From positions 826,831 through 890,830 of the forward strand of contig CM030936.1 in assembly GCA_018136815.1 (NCBI GenBank): a stretch of DNA of 64,000 bases, given 5' to 3'. The notes below the pieces were generated by a model, which was given only the letters and a program-made list of their open reading frames with translations, was not told the origin of the DNA and made no database searches. Of the stretch, positions 11,550 to 21,447 are shown piece by piece. The DNA comes from Isochrysis galbana. Its lineage: Eukaryota; Haptophyta; Isochrysidales; Isochrysidaceae. Both the position numbers and the translations under genes were made by a program. Each line of letters starts with the position of its first letter. Within the stretch, counting starts at the first letter, position 1.

Positions 11550-11919
11550 CAGAAGTCACGCAAGGAGAGGGGGAAAGGAAGAGAGACACAGAGAGAGGAA
11601 GGGGGGGAGGGGGGAAGGGGGTAGGGAGGGGGGGGGGGGGGGGGCAAGAGGGGAGCGAGTCCCGGCGGCCTAGCCAGCAGCGAGAGACTCCACACCCCTC
11701 GCACCAACGGAAGAAAAGAAACGTTAGCGTGAGGGCCCGCGGGGGAGAGGGGGGTTACTTTAGGGGGAGGGAGGGACAGACTACTCTATTGTAACACCAA
11801 TGCCAAATTCTGTCCCTCCTTCTTTACGAGTAGACGTGGGAGTTGCAACAAAGTGTCGAGGGAGTCTGTTGTCGATCGCTTTTAGTCTGTCGATGTGTCG
11901 ATGTCCCTCCTTTACGGAG

Positions 11920-12150
11920 GCCAAAAAAAGGGAGAGCGCAAATTCTTTACGGGTAGAGGGGGAGCGCGCGTGACGGAGGGGGGGAAAGTGGGGGTCCAAT
12001 CGCACCCGTTCTTGGCGAAGATTTTCGTAGTGGCAGGTGGCCCCCCTGGAGGTTTTTTATTGGGCATCGCGCCACGGTCAAAAAATGCTGCCCAACCCTC
12101 ACTAGTAGTTAAAAAGGCCCTGTTTGACCGCATTCGCATTAAAGGCTGGG
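11920..12150 (+). repeat. Dispersed repeat, family C, copy 1
   Basis: The 11997-12140 part matches 51085-51235 through blocks GGCGAAGATTTTC, GGCAGGTGGCCCCCC, TATTGGGCATCGCGCCACGG and TCAAAAA.TGC.GCCCAACC. The 11930-11985 part (AATTCTTTACGGGTAGAG, then GCGCGTGACGGAGG) matches 48668-48715. It is non-coding and probably a mobile-element fragment. Confidence 0.8.
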
Positions 12151-12429
12151 GCGCTAGGGCTTTTTGAAAACTTTTTGTTTTTGAAAGCGTTTCTAATTCT
12201 AAGGTTACAAAAGGTCAATTTCCAATTTCGAGCATCACGGTCAGCCACCATTAGGATATAACCAGCATCTGCTGAGCTAGGGTAGGCCAGAGGGGTGCCA
12301 CAGTGCCACAGGATGCCCTTGACAGCCTGACACGCCATCATGCATCATGATATGTAAAGGGAGTGAGTGTTCTGGGGTATAGGCGATGGCGTGAGTCAGT
12401 GTCGTGAGTGCGTGGTCCTTTATAGCTAG

Positions 12430-12497
12430 CGGTAGTAGCCTGAATCTTCAGATGTTTTTTTTTGCTAGCAGTAGTACCCTAGATCTTCAGATGTTTT
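12430..12497 (+). repeat. Two tandem family D tails
   Basis: Two copies of a short unit (TAGCxGTAGTA, CCTxxATCTTCAGATG, T run) lie head to tail. The same ending occurs at 880-900 and 58298-58318. The T runs would also serve as Pol III stop signals. Confidence 0.75.
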
Positions 12498-12741
12498 AGA
12501 ATTCGAATGATTTTGTGTGCACAAGAAAAGGGCTGAAAACAGAAAAGGGAAGCCTCTTCTTGCGTTGAGCGTCACAGTACATGGTACACAACTATGCGTC
12601 TCATGTCTCACCTCTATTTTTTCTTCTGGCAACGTTCGTTCGAGGAGTTTGCGCCTGGGCAAAACAAACTAGACGGATGTTATTAGAAGGAGTGGGATGG
12701 TGATCGACCCACGATCCGGCAAAGCAGCTCTACCTCAGGAT

Positions 12742-13452
12742 TCATGAGGATTGCGAACGCAACCGCTTCAGCACGAATACCCCACCCTTACCCCCTCTGC
12801 TGATGCGGAGGTCATTGTCGCAATATGATGTCCTTAGGGACCCCACCGGACGAGGCAGCGGCACAGACAACCTTCTATCGCCTCCAGCTCCGAAGATGTC
12901 GCAACGCTCAAAAGTGACAGCCACCAACTCCGCTTCATGAGTGGTGGCTATTGATCCATGAACCTCGAGGACGATGGCGCTGCTGCTGCCTGCCACCGGC
13001 AGGGGTATACGTACCATATTGAGTACACGACCCCTCTCTAGGTCAACAGTCTGTTCATTCCGTGCTTTGGATGTTGCGCCGCCAGACTGTGCACCAGCTA
13101 GTGATGGCGCAAACTTGAAGAAGGTGCTGTATATAGCATCGATGAGAGCTTGCGCCAGCCCTGAATCAGACGGCGATGAAGCTGAGGAATCAATTTGCGT
13201 GGAAAAGAGAAGAGTCCAGCGCCCATCGATGGTTGCCATTGGTTGTCCCGCCGCGAGTCTCTCAGCCTCTGCCACGGCAGCAAGGACAGCCCGCCGTCTT
13301 GCCATGCTCGGCTGGCGCCGCAGCTCGGCGATGGAGCTCAGCAGCCGCGCAGACGCTGTGCTGTCGACAGCCGGCAACGCTCCTGCACAAGTGGCCGCCC
13401 ATAGCAACAGTAGCAGAGGCGCTACGTGACGAGCGTCGCACTGGTGGCGCAT
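12742..13452 (-). CDS. Plastid lipid-associated protein (PAP/fibrillin family)
   Basis: 236 residues from ATG 13452. PAP/fibrillins bind lipids at plastoglobules and thylakoids. Seen: an N-terminal hydrophobic signal (APLLLLLWAATCAGA, about residues 11-25) followed by a Ser/Ala/Arg-rich stretch, a bipartite plastid address of secondary-plastid algae. The fibrillin pattern follows: IDGRWTLLFST (about 75-85), VDLERGRVLNMVRIP, and the C-terminal block RTSYCDNDLRISRGGKGGVFVLKR, whose D.LRISRG..G..FVL form is diagnostic. An open frame extends upstream of 13452 but is low-complexity and lacks a signal at its end, so I prefer this start. It is divergent with the gene at 13851. Confidence 0.88.
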   Translation of the reverse strand: MRHQCDARHVAPLLLLLWAATCAGALPAVDSTASARLLSSIAELRRQPSMARRRAVLAAVAEAERLAAGQPMATIDGRWTLLFSTQIDSSASSPSDSGLAQALIDAIYSTFFKFAPSLAGAQSGGATSKARNEQTVDLERGRVLNMVRIPLPVAGSSSAIVLEVHGSIATTHEAELVAVTFERCDIFGAGGDRRLSVPLPRPVGSLRTSYCDNDLRISRGGKGGVFVLKRLRSQSS

Positions 13453-13850
13453 CGGGGAGAGAGGAGTGGAGCACTCCCACCGATTGGACGAGCTGACTCG
13501 CGGAAGACCGAGTCTTCGAGGACTCTTTGCTGCACGTGTGGGGTACTCGACGGAGCAGGCGGCCGGCGAGAGACCAGCAGAGGAAGGGGAGGGGGCGGCG
13601 GATTCGGAGTGGAGGAGGGGAAGGGGAGGGCCGAGCCGGGGCTGGCGCTGGCGCTGGTGCTGGCGGGGAGCTGGCCGCCCTCCTCGTGTGAAGATGCATG
13701 AAGGCAAAGAATAGAAAGAAAGACTACTTTTAGAGTAGAGTAGGGAAACCCCCCACCCCAAATCACAAGAAAATAGAGGGTCTTTCCCCTATTTCGTCGT
13801 CACGCGTTTGTACCTCCTCCCCCCCTCCACCCCCGTGGACGTCCAAATCG
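13453..13850. promoter_or_regulatory. Shared divergent upstream region
   Basis: About 400 bp separates the two divergent starts (13452 on -, 13851 on +). It contains G-rich, GGAGGGG and GCGCTGGCGCTGG tracts, and a C-rich stretch just before the + gene. It probably holds both promoters. No individual element can be assigned. Confidence 0.45.
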
Positions 13851-15374
13851 ATGGTCTCCAGCGCTCGGCTGGCGCCACCGGCGTCGGCGCGCCCGCTGCG
13901 GGGCATGGGCTACTCGCCGCCACTGCGCAGACTGAGCGGCCCGCCCGTAGCCTTTCGCCTGAGCTCGCGCACCAAGCTGCGCCCGCGCGATGCGCCCGCA
14001 CTCGAGGCACGAGGCGACGGCTCGCAGCTCTTCTCACAGATGGCGGTCGCGGTGTGCTCGACGGGGGTGCTGCCGCGCAAAGAGTTCTTCGAGGCGTGGG
14101 AAGTTGCGAACCGCGTGGACAGGACCTTCCCTTCGACTCCTCTCGTCGCCGACCTCGCGTCGGGTCATGGACTTCTTGCGTGGATGCTGTTGCTGCTCGG
14201 AGCAGCGCGCGGCAGCCAGAGGCGTGCTGTGTGTGTCGACACCCGCCTTCCCGACAGTGCGATCACGCTGTCGGGCGCGTTGGGCGCACGCTGGCCTGAA
14301 CTAAAGGCAAATATGCAGTACGTCGAGGGCTCCCTCGAGGCTGTCTCCGCCGAGCCGGGTGAGGCGCTGTTCGTCTCTGTGCATGCATGCGGACCTCTCT
14401 CCGACATGGTGATCAACAAGGCAGTTAGTTCTAGCTGCCCGCTCGCACTCATGCCCTGTTGCCACTCGTTGCGCAAGCAGCCACTTCCGCCGTTGAGGGG
14501 CCTTAGTCAGCGCACGCTCGAGCGCATGGCTGTCTCGCTCGGCCAGAGTAATGCGATAGACGCGTGCCGGGTTGCCGCGTTGCGCGACCGCGGCTATTCG
14601 GTCGAGCAGCAATTCATCCCTAGCGATATCACGCCGTACAATCGGCTGATTCTCGCGCAGCCGTCGCCGGGCTTCAAGCCCTCACTCGTGACTGATTATG
14701 CGGCTACGATGGAGCCGCACAATCCGATTCAAAAGCGTCGCGCGAGGATGTCAGGTCCCCGAGCGCAGTGGCCAACCTCAATCCCAATTGGGGACCCTGC
14801 GGCTGTGGCGGCGATTTCCGGCCGCCGAGCACCAGAATGGTGCCGCTCGATTGAGCTTTCGATGTGGATGCCGAGCGAGGGGTTCATTACGCAGCAGGTG
14901 CTCCTTTCAATCGCCGTCCAGGCGGTCCAGGCACGATGGGTTCCCCGGGTGCCGGAAGCAAAGGGCGGAAGTGATGTGGAGGCGAGCGCGCCGCTTTGGG
15001 ACGCTCAGGCCGTTGCTGCAGCGGCTGCGGGCGCGGCTGGTCTCGCTGGCGGTGCGAGGGATGCTGGGCCTGCGGCAGCAGTTGGTGGTGCATTGAGTAG
15101 TGCACAACAGCGGCCGGCCGAGGCACTTTTGGGCCCACAAATCCCTTCATCTACAGGCCGGGTCACCGTCTCTGTGGACGGTGTACGGGTGGCTGTGTCC
15201 TTGCGCGAGGTGTTCTTCGCACCAGAGACGCGGCGGCGGGCGTGCGCATTCAAAGTCGACTTTCGCTCGAGCGAGCGGGCGGTGACCAAGGGCGATGCGT
15301 CAATGTGGCAGGCCCGCATGCGTGAGGCACTTCAAGTGTTGTCGGCACTTACCGGTGGCTTTGAGCTACGGTGA
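13851..15374 (+). CDS. Rossmann methyltransferase fused to a C-terminal FDX-ACB domain
   Basis: Intronless, 507 residues, ATG at 13851. The N-terminal 60 residues are Arg/Pro/Ser-rich and could be a targeting leader. A class I methyltransferase fold follows (about 62-270). VADLASGHGLLAWML is the SAM-binding motif I, and VSVHACGPLSDMVINKAV with the LMPCCHS segment resembles the Methyltransf_32 (METTL25-like) family. After an Ala/Gly linker (about 380-420) the last 80 residues match the ferredoxin-fold anticodon-binding domain of mitochondrial PheRS: LREVFFAPETRRRACAFKV, SSERAVT, then WQARMREAL. Human FDXACB1 has a comparable methyltransferase-like plus FDX-ACB plan, but with a different methyltransferase type as far as I can tell. 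The substrate is probably RNA, by inference. The next gene downstream is PheRS beta. Confidence 0.75.
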   Translation: MVSSARLAPPASARPLRGMGYSPPLRRLSGPPVAFRLSSRTKLRPRDAPALEARGDGSQLFSQMAVAVCSTGVLPRKEFFEAWEVANRVDRTFPSTPLVADLASGHGLLAWMLLLLGAARGSQRRAVCVDTRLPDSAITLSGALGARWPELKANMQYVEGSLEAVSAEPGEALFVSVHACGPLSDMVINKAVSSSCPLALMPCCHSLRKQPLPPLRGLSQRTLERMAVSLGQSNAIDACRVAALRDRGYSVEQQFIPSDITPYNRLILAQPSPGFKPSLVTDYAATMEPHNPIQKRRARMSGPRAQWPTSIPIGDPAAVAAISGRRAPEWCRSIELSMWMPSEGFITQQVLLSIAVQAVQARWVPRVPEAKGGSDVEASAPLWDAQAVAAAAAGAAGLAGGARDAGPAAAVGGALSSAQQRPAEALLGPQIPSSTGRVTVSVDGVRVAVSLREVFFAPETRRRACAFKVDFRSSERAVTKGDASMWQARMREALQVLSALTGGFELR

Positions 15375-16430
15375 GGCCGCCTCGCGCCTTGAGCTTGCAT
15401 GTGCCTTGCGTCCTCTCAACAATTCTGGCAGGTTGCGTTACTAGCATGAGGATGGCAGTGCCCTGAGAATTTATTTGAGCGCGCCAGCAGCAATCCTTGC
15501 AATGATAATGGATCGAAACTCATGCCGTAGCGCATTGATCCATTGTGTGAAAGTGACAGGGGGGGGGGGGCGGCAAGCGCCACTCACGATGAGGATTTTG
15601 TATTCGCATTTTACGTAAAAGCCCAACGGCGATGACGGCCGCCGTTGCTTGTTGCATGGCTGCCCATCTGCCCGAGGGCCTTCTTTGCAGTTTAACTTTT
15701 TGGTGAGTTAGAGCTAGAGAGCAAGAGAGCTTTGCGCTATTCGCATTCGCGCTACTTTTGGGCACGCCCGCACCCCCGAAGCAAATAACCAGGGTAATGT
15801 TTTACCAAACGTACTGATGGTCAAGTTCTAGTTCAAAAGTCCAAGTTCTGCCACACTCACACCCATTTCTTTTGCTCATTGAACTTTTCCCTTTGCACAT
15901 TGCCGCCCCCCCCCCCCCCACCTACCACTACCTACCTACTACCACCGCCCCATGTGGCCGTGCGCATGAAGCCCCCCCCCCCCCTCAGTATTGGCAGCCA
16001 CCTCCGGAGCGTGGAGGCGCGGCTGCTCCCCCCCCCCCCATCTCTGAGAGGGGAGAGAGGGAGGACCCAGAGGAGGCGGGATCAGGAAGAGATATGAGAG
16101 GAAAGAGAAATCAGGAAGAGATATGAGAGGAAAGAAAAGGCCCTCACCACGTGAAATATTCCAAAGAAGCGGAAGATCTTTTGTGTACTCTCTTTACGCA
16201 AGAAGCCGCTGCTTCACCGCCACCGCGCCCTCTCTCTCTCTCTTCTCCACCTCTCGCTCTCTCGCGCGGACACATATATGTATACCCCACAAGAAGAGAG
16301 AGAGAGAGAGGGAGAGGGGGACGTTTTCTCCCCTCTCGCCACACGAATAAAAAAGTACTCCTTCCCAGATCTCATCGATTATCCACGTGGGGTAGTAGGA
16401 GTAGTCTCCTCTTCCCACCTCGTTCTTGTC
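15375..16430. other. Intergenic, no gene seen
   Basis: Contains C homopolymers (15905-16040) and a GAGAGATATGAGAGGAAAGA duplication (16085-16135). The 3' part is the 5' flank of the PheRS beta gene, and a short GA tract lies at 16293-16318. Confidence 0.5.
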
Positions 16431-16435
16431 CACTC

Positions 16436-16503
16436 TCCTCTCCCTCCCTCCCTCTCTCTCTCTCTCCCTCCCTCCCTCTCTCCCCCCCACCCTCTCTCTT
16501 TCT

Positions 16504-16558
<55 letters not shown>
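16436..16558 (+). repeat. CT-rich tract upstream of PheRS beta
   Basis: About 120 bp of (CT)n and CCCT repeats, ending about 32 bases before the PheRS beta ATG. On the coding strand it is pyrimidine, the opposite of the tract before the oxidoreductase gene. Confidence 0.9.
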
Positions 16559-16589
16559 CCCGTCTCTCCGCTCCCACCTCACACACACA

Positions 16590-19137
16590 ATGCCGACGGT
16601 GGGCGTGCTGCGCGACCCCCTGTTCTCCGCTCTGGGCCGTACGTTCACGGAGGACGAGTTCCAGGAGCTATGCTTCGAGTTCGGCATCGAGCTCGATGAC
16701 GTCATCGAGGAGGAAGAGAAGGGGACCAAGACGAGAGGAGGAGAGGCGGCAGGCGCTCTCTCCACAGTCTACAAGATCGAGGTGCCAGCCAACAGGTACG
16801 ACATCCTCTGTCTGGAAGGGATGAGGCGTGCACTACGCGTCTTCACCGGACTCGACTCCCCCCCCGTCTACAAGCTCGCAAGACCAAGCCAGATCCTCAC
16901 AATGAACGTCGAGCCGCCCACGGGAGCCATCCGGCCCTATGTGCTCTGCGCGGTCCTCCGAGACTGCACCTTTGGGAACAGGGCGTACAATTCGTTCCTC
17001 GACCTGCAGGACAGGTTGCACCACAACATTGCGCGGCGGAGGACTCTCGTCGCCATCGGAACACACGACCTCGACACGCTCACGCCGCCGTTCCGGTACA
17101 CGGCACGCCCGCCTGCCGACATTAAGTTTGTGCCGCTCGCCCAGTCGCGCGAATTCACTGCTGAAGAGCTGTTCGCCTTCTACAACGATTCTGCCAACAA
17201 CTCGCCGCTCAAGAAGTTCCTGCACATTATCGAGGGTGCGCGCGCGTCCCGCGACGCCTCTTCCGCCGCCGGACCGAGCGGGCCTGCCTAATGCACGCAT
17301 CCATGCCTCATTCCGCCCTGCCCACGCCAGGCGCCCCTAACTATCCGGTGCTCTATGACGCCGAGGACCGTGTGCTTTCCCTTCCTCCCATCATCAATGG
17401 CGAGCATTCGCGCCTCTCCCCTGAGACAAAGAATGTCTTCATCGAGTGCACGTGCACCGACCTGACCAAGGGCCACCAGGTGCTCAACACCATTGTCGCC
17501 ATGTTCTCTGAGTACTCGAGCACTCCGTTCTCGATCGAGCCGGTGAACGTGGTGTATCCACAGGGCGACACCCACCCGAAGCTCGCCGGTCAGACCATAA
17601 CGACGCCCGACCTCTCACAGCGCACAGTGAAGGCCGATGTCGCCTACATTCAACGTGCTGTCGGCGTCGGCCCTGACATTCTTCCCGCTGACGCAATCCC
17701 ACCTTTGCTCAACAAGATGATGCTAGGAGCGTCGCTCGTTGATGGCGGCAAGACTGTCGAGGTGCGCGCGCGTGCGCGCGCACACACCAAGGATATTTGT
17801 ATAGACAGAGAGAAAGAGAGGCAGAGGCAGACGCAGAAAGGAGAAGAAGTAGAGGCAGAGGCAGAGAGCGGTGGCATCCCTTTACTCGGCAGCGCCCCCG
17901 TCGCGAGATCTGCTCCTCGCAAGCCCAGTGGCAGTAGGCCATTCCGCGTCTCTCGCCATCTCTTGCGCCTAGCTCATCTTCAGTCCTTTTGGATCCGTAC
18001 AGGTCCTTGTGCCGATCACTCGTCCCGATGTCATGCACGCGTGCGACGTGATGGAAGACGTCGCGGTCGCCTTCTCCTTCAACAAGATCCCACGCGAGGT
18101 ACCCCACATCTCATGCATGGGCTCACAGCAACCCATCTCGAAGCTCACCGAGCTGATGCGGCTTGAGATGGCTCAGGTGCGATGCCTGCGCTCGGAGCAC
18201 GCAGCTCAGTCGTGCCTTACAAGTGTCATGAGGGGCAAAGCTGTCTATCATCGCTTTAGGTCGCCAACCAAGCCTGTCTCCTGCCGCTCTGATCAGATGG
18301 GATTCACGGAGGCACTCACCTTTGCACTGTGCTCGACCGATGACTGCTTCGATAAGATGCGGAGAGCGAACGATGGCAACTCTGCGGTGGTCATCTCCAA
18401 CCCCAAGACGGAAGAGTTTCAGGTGCGCTCGTCACCCTTGAGCCCCGGCGACCAGCGCGTTCGGCCGGTAAATCACGTCCCGTAAAGGCGCGCTCAACGC
18501 GGGGCCGACCCTCACGCATCGGTCTCCTTCTCGAACACTAGCGCCAGCGCAGCATCTCAAGTGTCGTTCACAAAACGTCCGCGCACGCACAGGTCTGTCG
18601 CACCTCGCTCATCCCGGGGCTGTTGAAGACGTTGGGCAAGAACAAGTCGAACCCACTACCGTGGAAACTATTTGAGGCGAGCGATGTGGTCCACCTGGAC
18701 CCTGCCTCGGATGTCGGCGCAACGAACACGCGACGCCTCGCGATGGTCTACACGGGAGCGGAAAGCTCGGGCTTTGAGGTGGGTGGCGCTCACTCTACGT
18801 GAGCCACCAGGAGCGCTGACCCAACCTAGGCTTGCGCATGCGAGTAATGAAGATGACCCTATGACGACCTCGCTCAAGCCCCTTATTACTCCCATTCCTT
18901 CAGATTCTCCACGGCGCCGTGGAGCGCGTGCTCCTCATGCTGGGCCCTAAAGCGGCCGGCTATTCGATCCGGCGCGGAAGCGACCCATCCTTCCTCGACG
19001 GCCGATGCGCGGAAGCAGTCCTTGCCGATGGTCGTGTTGTGGGGACTTTCGGCACCGTGCACCCTGAGGTTCTGGGCAACTTCGACCTTGAGTTCCCCAC
19101 CTCTGCCGCGGACATCGACTTGCAGGCCTTCCTTTGA
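16590..19137 (+). CDS. FARSB: Phenylalanyl-tRNA synthetase beta subunit, cytosolic type
   Basis: Beta chain of the heterotetrameric synthetase that charges tRNA-Phe in the cytosol. Exons: 16590-17235, 17331-17761, 18003-18176, 18297-18422, 18593-18778, 18904-19137. All introns are GT-AG, and the join gives 598 residues, close to the human 589. Seen: MPTVGVLRDPLF start; VPANRYDILCLEGMRRALRVF (ANR.D family block); LSLPPIINGEHS and TKNVFIECT (B3/4 and B5 region); RADV-like RPDVMHACDVMEDVAVAFSF; GFTEALTFALCS; LKTLGKNKSNPLPWKLFEASD; and DPSFLDGRCAEAVL near the C terminus. As in archaeal/eukaryotic beta chains there is no FDX-ACB domain. Intron 2 is long and purine-rich (AGAGGCAGAGGC). The intron at 17236 is needed because the unspliced frame stops at 17291. 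Confidence 0.95.
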
Positions 19138-19759
19138 GTCGATCGCGAGCACCGCGCTTTGCAGTTGGCAGAGGCGCCGCTCTTCTCATGGATCTTTTGC
19201 CGCCTGCCGATTTCTCCACTCTCCCACGAGGAGTATTGGAGCAGCGCACGTTGGTCGACGCTTGTACTAGCTAGGATCGGGCATGGAGGTGTCCAAGGAT
19301 GCAATTGAAATGAGGAGGATGTGGGATAGCTGGAATTACGAGTGCCATCCGTGAGAGGGCTGATGCAGAAGCGCATTTTAGCCGATGAACAGCGCGTAGA
19401 TCTTGCGAGACTGTCGCTCAGCACAGATCAACAGCGCTAGAATGGCAATCGCACCGGAAGTGCATGCTTGGGACCGCTGCTTCACGAACACTTCAAGGTT
19501 CCTCGTTCATCTAGATCGTAGATGCGAATGGAGACATGCAAGAGGGAAATGGGTTGCTCATGCTTGTATGGCATCAGACACGTTATCTTAAACTCGGAGT
19601 GTGTGATTCAGATGAGAAATAACAGTGTGCCGCCGGCCGCGTTGCGGGTGACGATCGTGTGCGTTGTCAAATTCACACTTTCTACAGCATAAGTGAATAT
19701 GGGTATGGGCAATTATGCTCTCCCAACGCGATAGTGATAAGTGATCTCCCAAAAAAATT
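19138..19759. other. Intergenic, no gene seen
   Basis: 3' flank of PheRS beta followed by unique sequence without a supported ORF. The AATTTTTTTTGGGAG stretch at about 19745-19755 (read on the minus strand) abuts the LINE ORF1 remnant. Confidence 0.5.
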
Positions 19760-20765
19760 CTAAATATTCTCACAACGCGCGTGGCCCTGGGTGACCAGGA
19801 TTTCCCATGGTCCCGACGAGCTCTTGGCGAGAAATTCCGGTTCGAGGTCCACGCCCTCGAGCTTGTTGAGGTGCGCTATTATAGCGCTTAAGGCCTCCTC
19901 GTCTTTGATTTTGATGCCCCGGTCCGTGGAGGTGAAGGTCATTATGATTTGAGAAAAATCCGGTTGGTATTCTTCGTCATCTTCTTGTTCGTCCCCTTCT
20001 TGGGGGGTTGCCTGTGTGGGTTCGAGGAGTAGGGGGTGTTTGGTTAGCCTCCTGGTCGCGTGGTTGTGTGTCTTGCGCGTCGGCCGTCCAGGTTTGGGGC
20101 TCCCGAGAGCCTCTTTTCCTTTGCGTCTCGACGAGGCTCCTCGCCTCTGTAGTGTTGTTGTTTTTTGAAAATTTTGATAGGGCTTGTGGCTTTGAGGGTG
20201 AGGTTGCTACCCTTGGCCGCTTGCGCGTTTTGCGTGTCGTGTCTCGGCCGCGCGTGTCACGCGTGGCCGTGTTGGGGTGGGTGTATGATGCTCTCAACGT
20301 TGTGTTTGGATCCTGCGCTTGCGCAGGAGAGCCTGGTTGCTGGGACATGCAGCTGTTGCTGCATGTCACCAGCAGGGGTTTGATGGTGGTTTGGCTGACC
20401 GGCCGGGTCTGCGCCTCGTGCTTGCGCACGAGGTCAGTGCCATGGCAATGTAGGGGCCCAGCCCGGAGGCTTTCCCTATGGGAGACTGCGCTTTGCGGCT
20501 CTGGGTGTGCATGGGCTCTGTTGTGCTGGTCTTGTTGTGCTGGCATGTTGTGTGTTGTTGTGGTGTGTGCTGTCTGTGTGGCTCTGGAGCTTCGGCTCGG
20601 GTCGTGGCTCGCGGGTACCTGGGCTGGCATGGCCCTGGCTGGGGGACGCTGCGGCTGCGTGGCGTCGGCCATCACTTGGTCGGCCGGCGCGGTGAGGTGG
20701 GCGGAGAAGGAGGAGGGAGGGGAGCGTGGCGCGCTCCATGACCCTATCGTTTCAACGATAGTTGC
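19760..20765 (-). mobile_element. LINE 5' end with ORF1 (head copy a)
   Basis: Read on the minus strand, the element starts at the hairpin CTATCGTTTCAACGATAG (20744-20761, shown as on +), then ATGGAGCGCGC at 20739. The encoded ORF1-like protein is basic and Pro/Ser/Gln-rich; it then becomes acidic and ends with a more ordered part (KIKDEEALSAIIAHLNKLEG, then LAKSSSGPWEIL), with one frame change near 19980-20100. It shares MERAPLPS-type starts and SHRE.LRAGPLH with copy c at 54343. No endonuclease or RT follows, so the copy is cut on its 3' side. Confidence 0.7.
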
Positions 20766-21447
20766 GGTCGCGTACGATGAAACGAGTCCCATGGTGCAAG
20801 TGCGCCGAGCAGCTGGCAAACTCTAACGTTATGTACGAAAACGCTAAGCGGACACAAAACACCATTTCACTACAGACGCCCCTTCCTCCAGACACCTGAG
20901 CACAGACACTTCGGCCTAGTTCCGTGACACAACCCTTTGTACTCAGCAAGCAGCATTTGCTTATGCGCACGCGCCGCGTCCTTGCGCCTGTACTAACATA
21001 ACATTCTGAGTGAAAACAAAACTATCACCTGGCCCTCTTTTGACGGAACGCGACTTTGTGTCAAGAGTCCCGTTTCAGTGGCTAGTGCCCTCGTTGTGGG
21101 CCTTGAGAGTGGTGTTTGTGCTTCCGGCGCCGCCTCCGACGTTGGGTTTGGGGTGCCGGGGCCTGTCCATGAGGCTCCTGGTTCCGTGCGCGTGCTTATG
21201 TAAAATGTCATTGTGAGTCAACCATGTGCATCAATCGAAAAAAAAAAGCACATGTCGGCGCACGGCATGCCTAGGGGCACCTTTTATCCAGTGGCAGCCA
21301 CCTCTAGTTGCTACAATAGTTGCCAACAGGCCGATTTTCATTTTTACAAAGAGAAATGGGGCATTCCCATGAATGAAGCGGCAGCCTCTGGAGTATGTTC
21401 ATCGGGTCGGGTAGTCTCAGTAGAGTGCACAATATGCAACCTCGCCG
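20766..21447. other. Intergenic, no supported gene
   Basis: 21213-21533 has an open frame of 106 residues without recognised features. It could hold an upstream exon of the ATP-grasp gene. I could not find a convincing donor to link them. Confidence 0.4.

Larger units (their letters stand above)
11550..12741. other. Intergenic with dispersed repeats
   Basis: 11560-11650 is a G-rich purine tract next to the DRC10 start. 11920-12150 is a family C repeat. 12430-12497 holds two copies of the family D tail. The remainder shows no gene. Confidence 0.6.

Noticed and set aside
13851-19137. Operon or fusion of the methyltransferase and PheRS beta genes
   Set aside because: They are separated by 1.2 kb with a CT tract and independent starts; eukaryotic gene structure with introns. 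Only adjacency is claimed.
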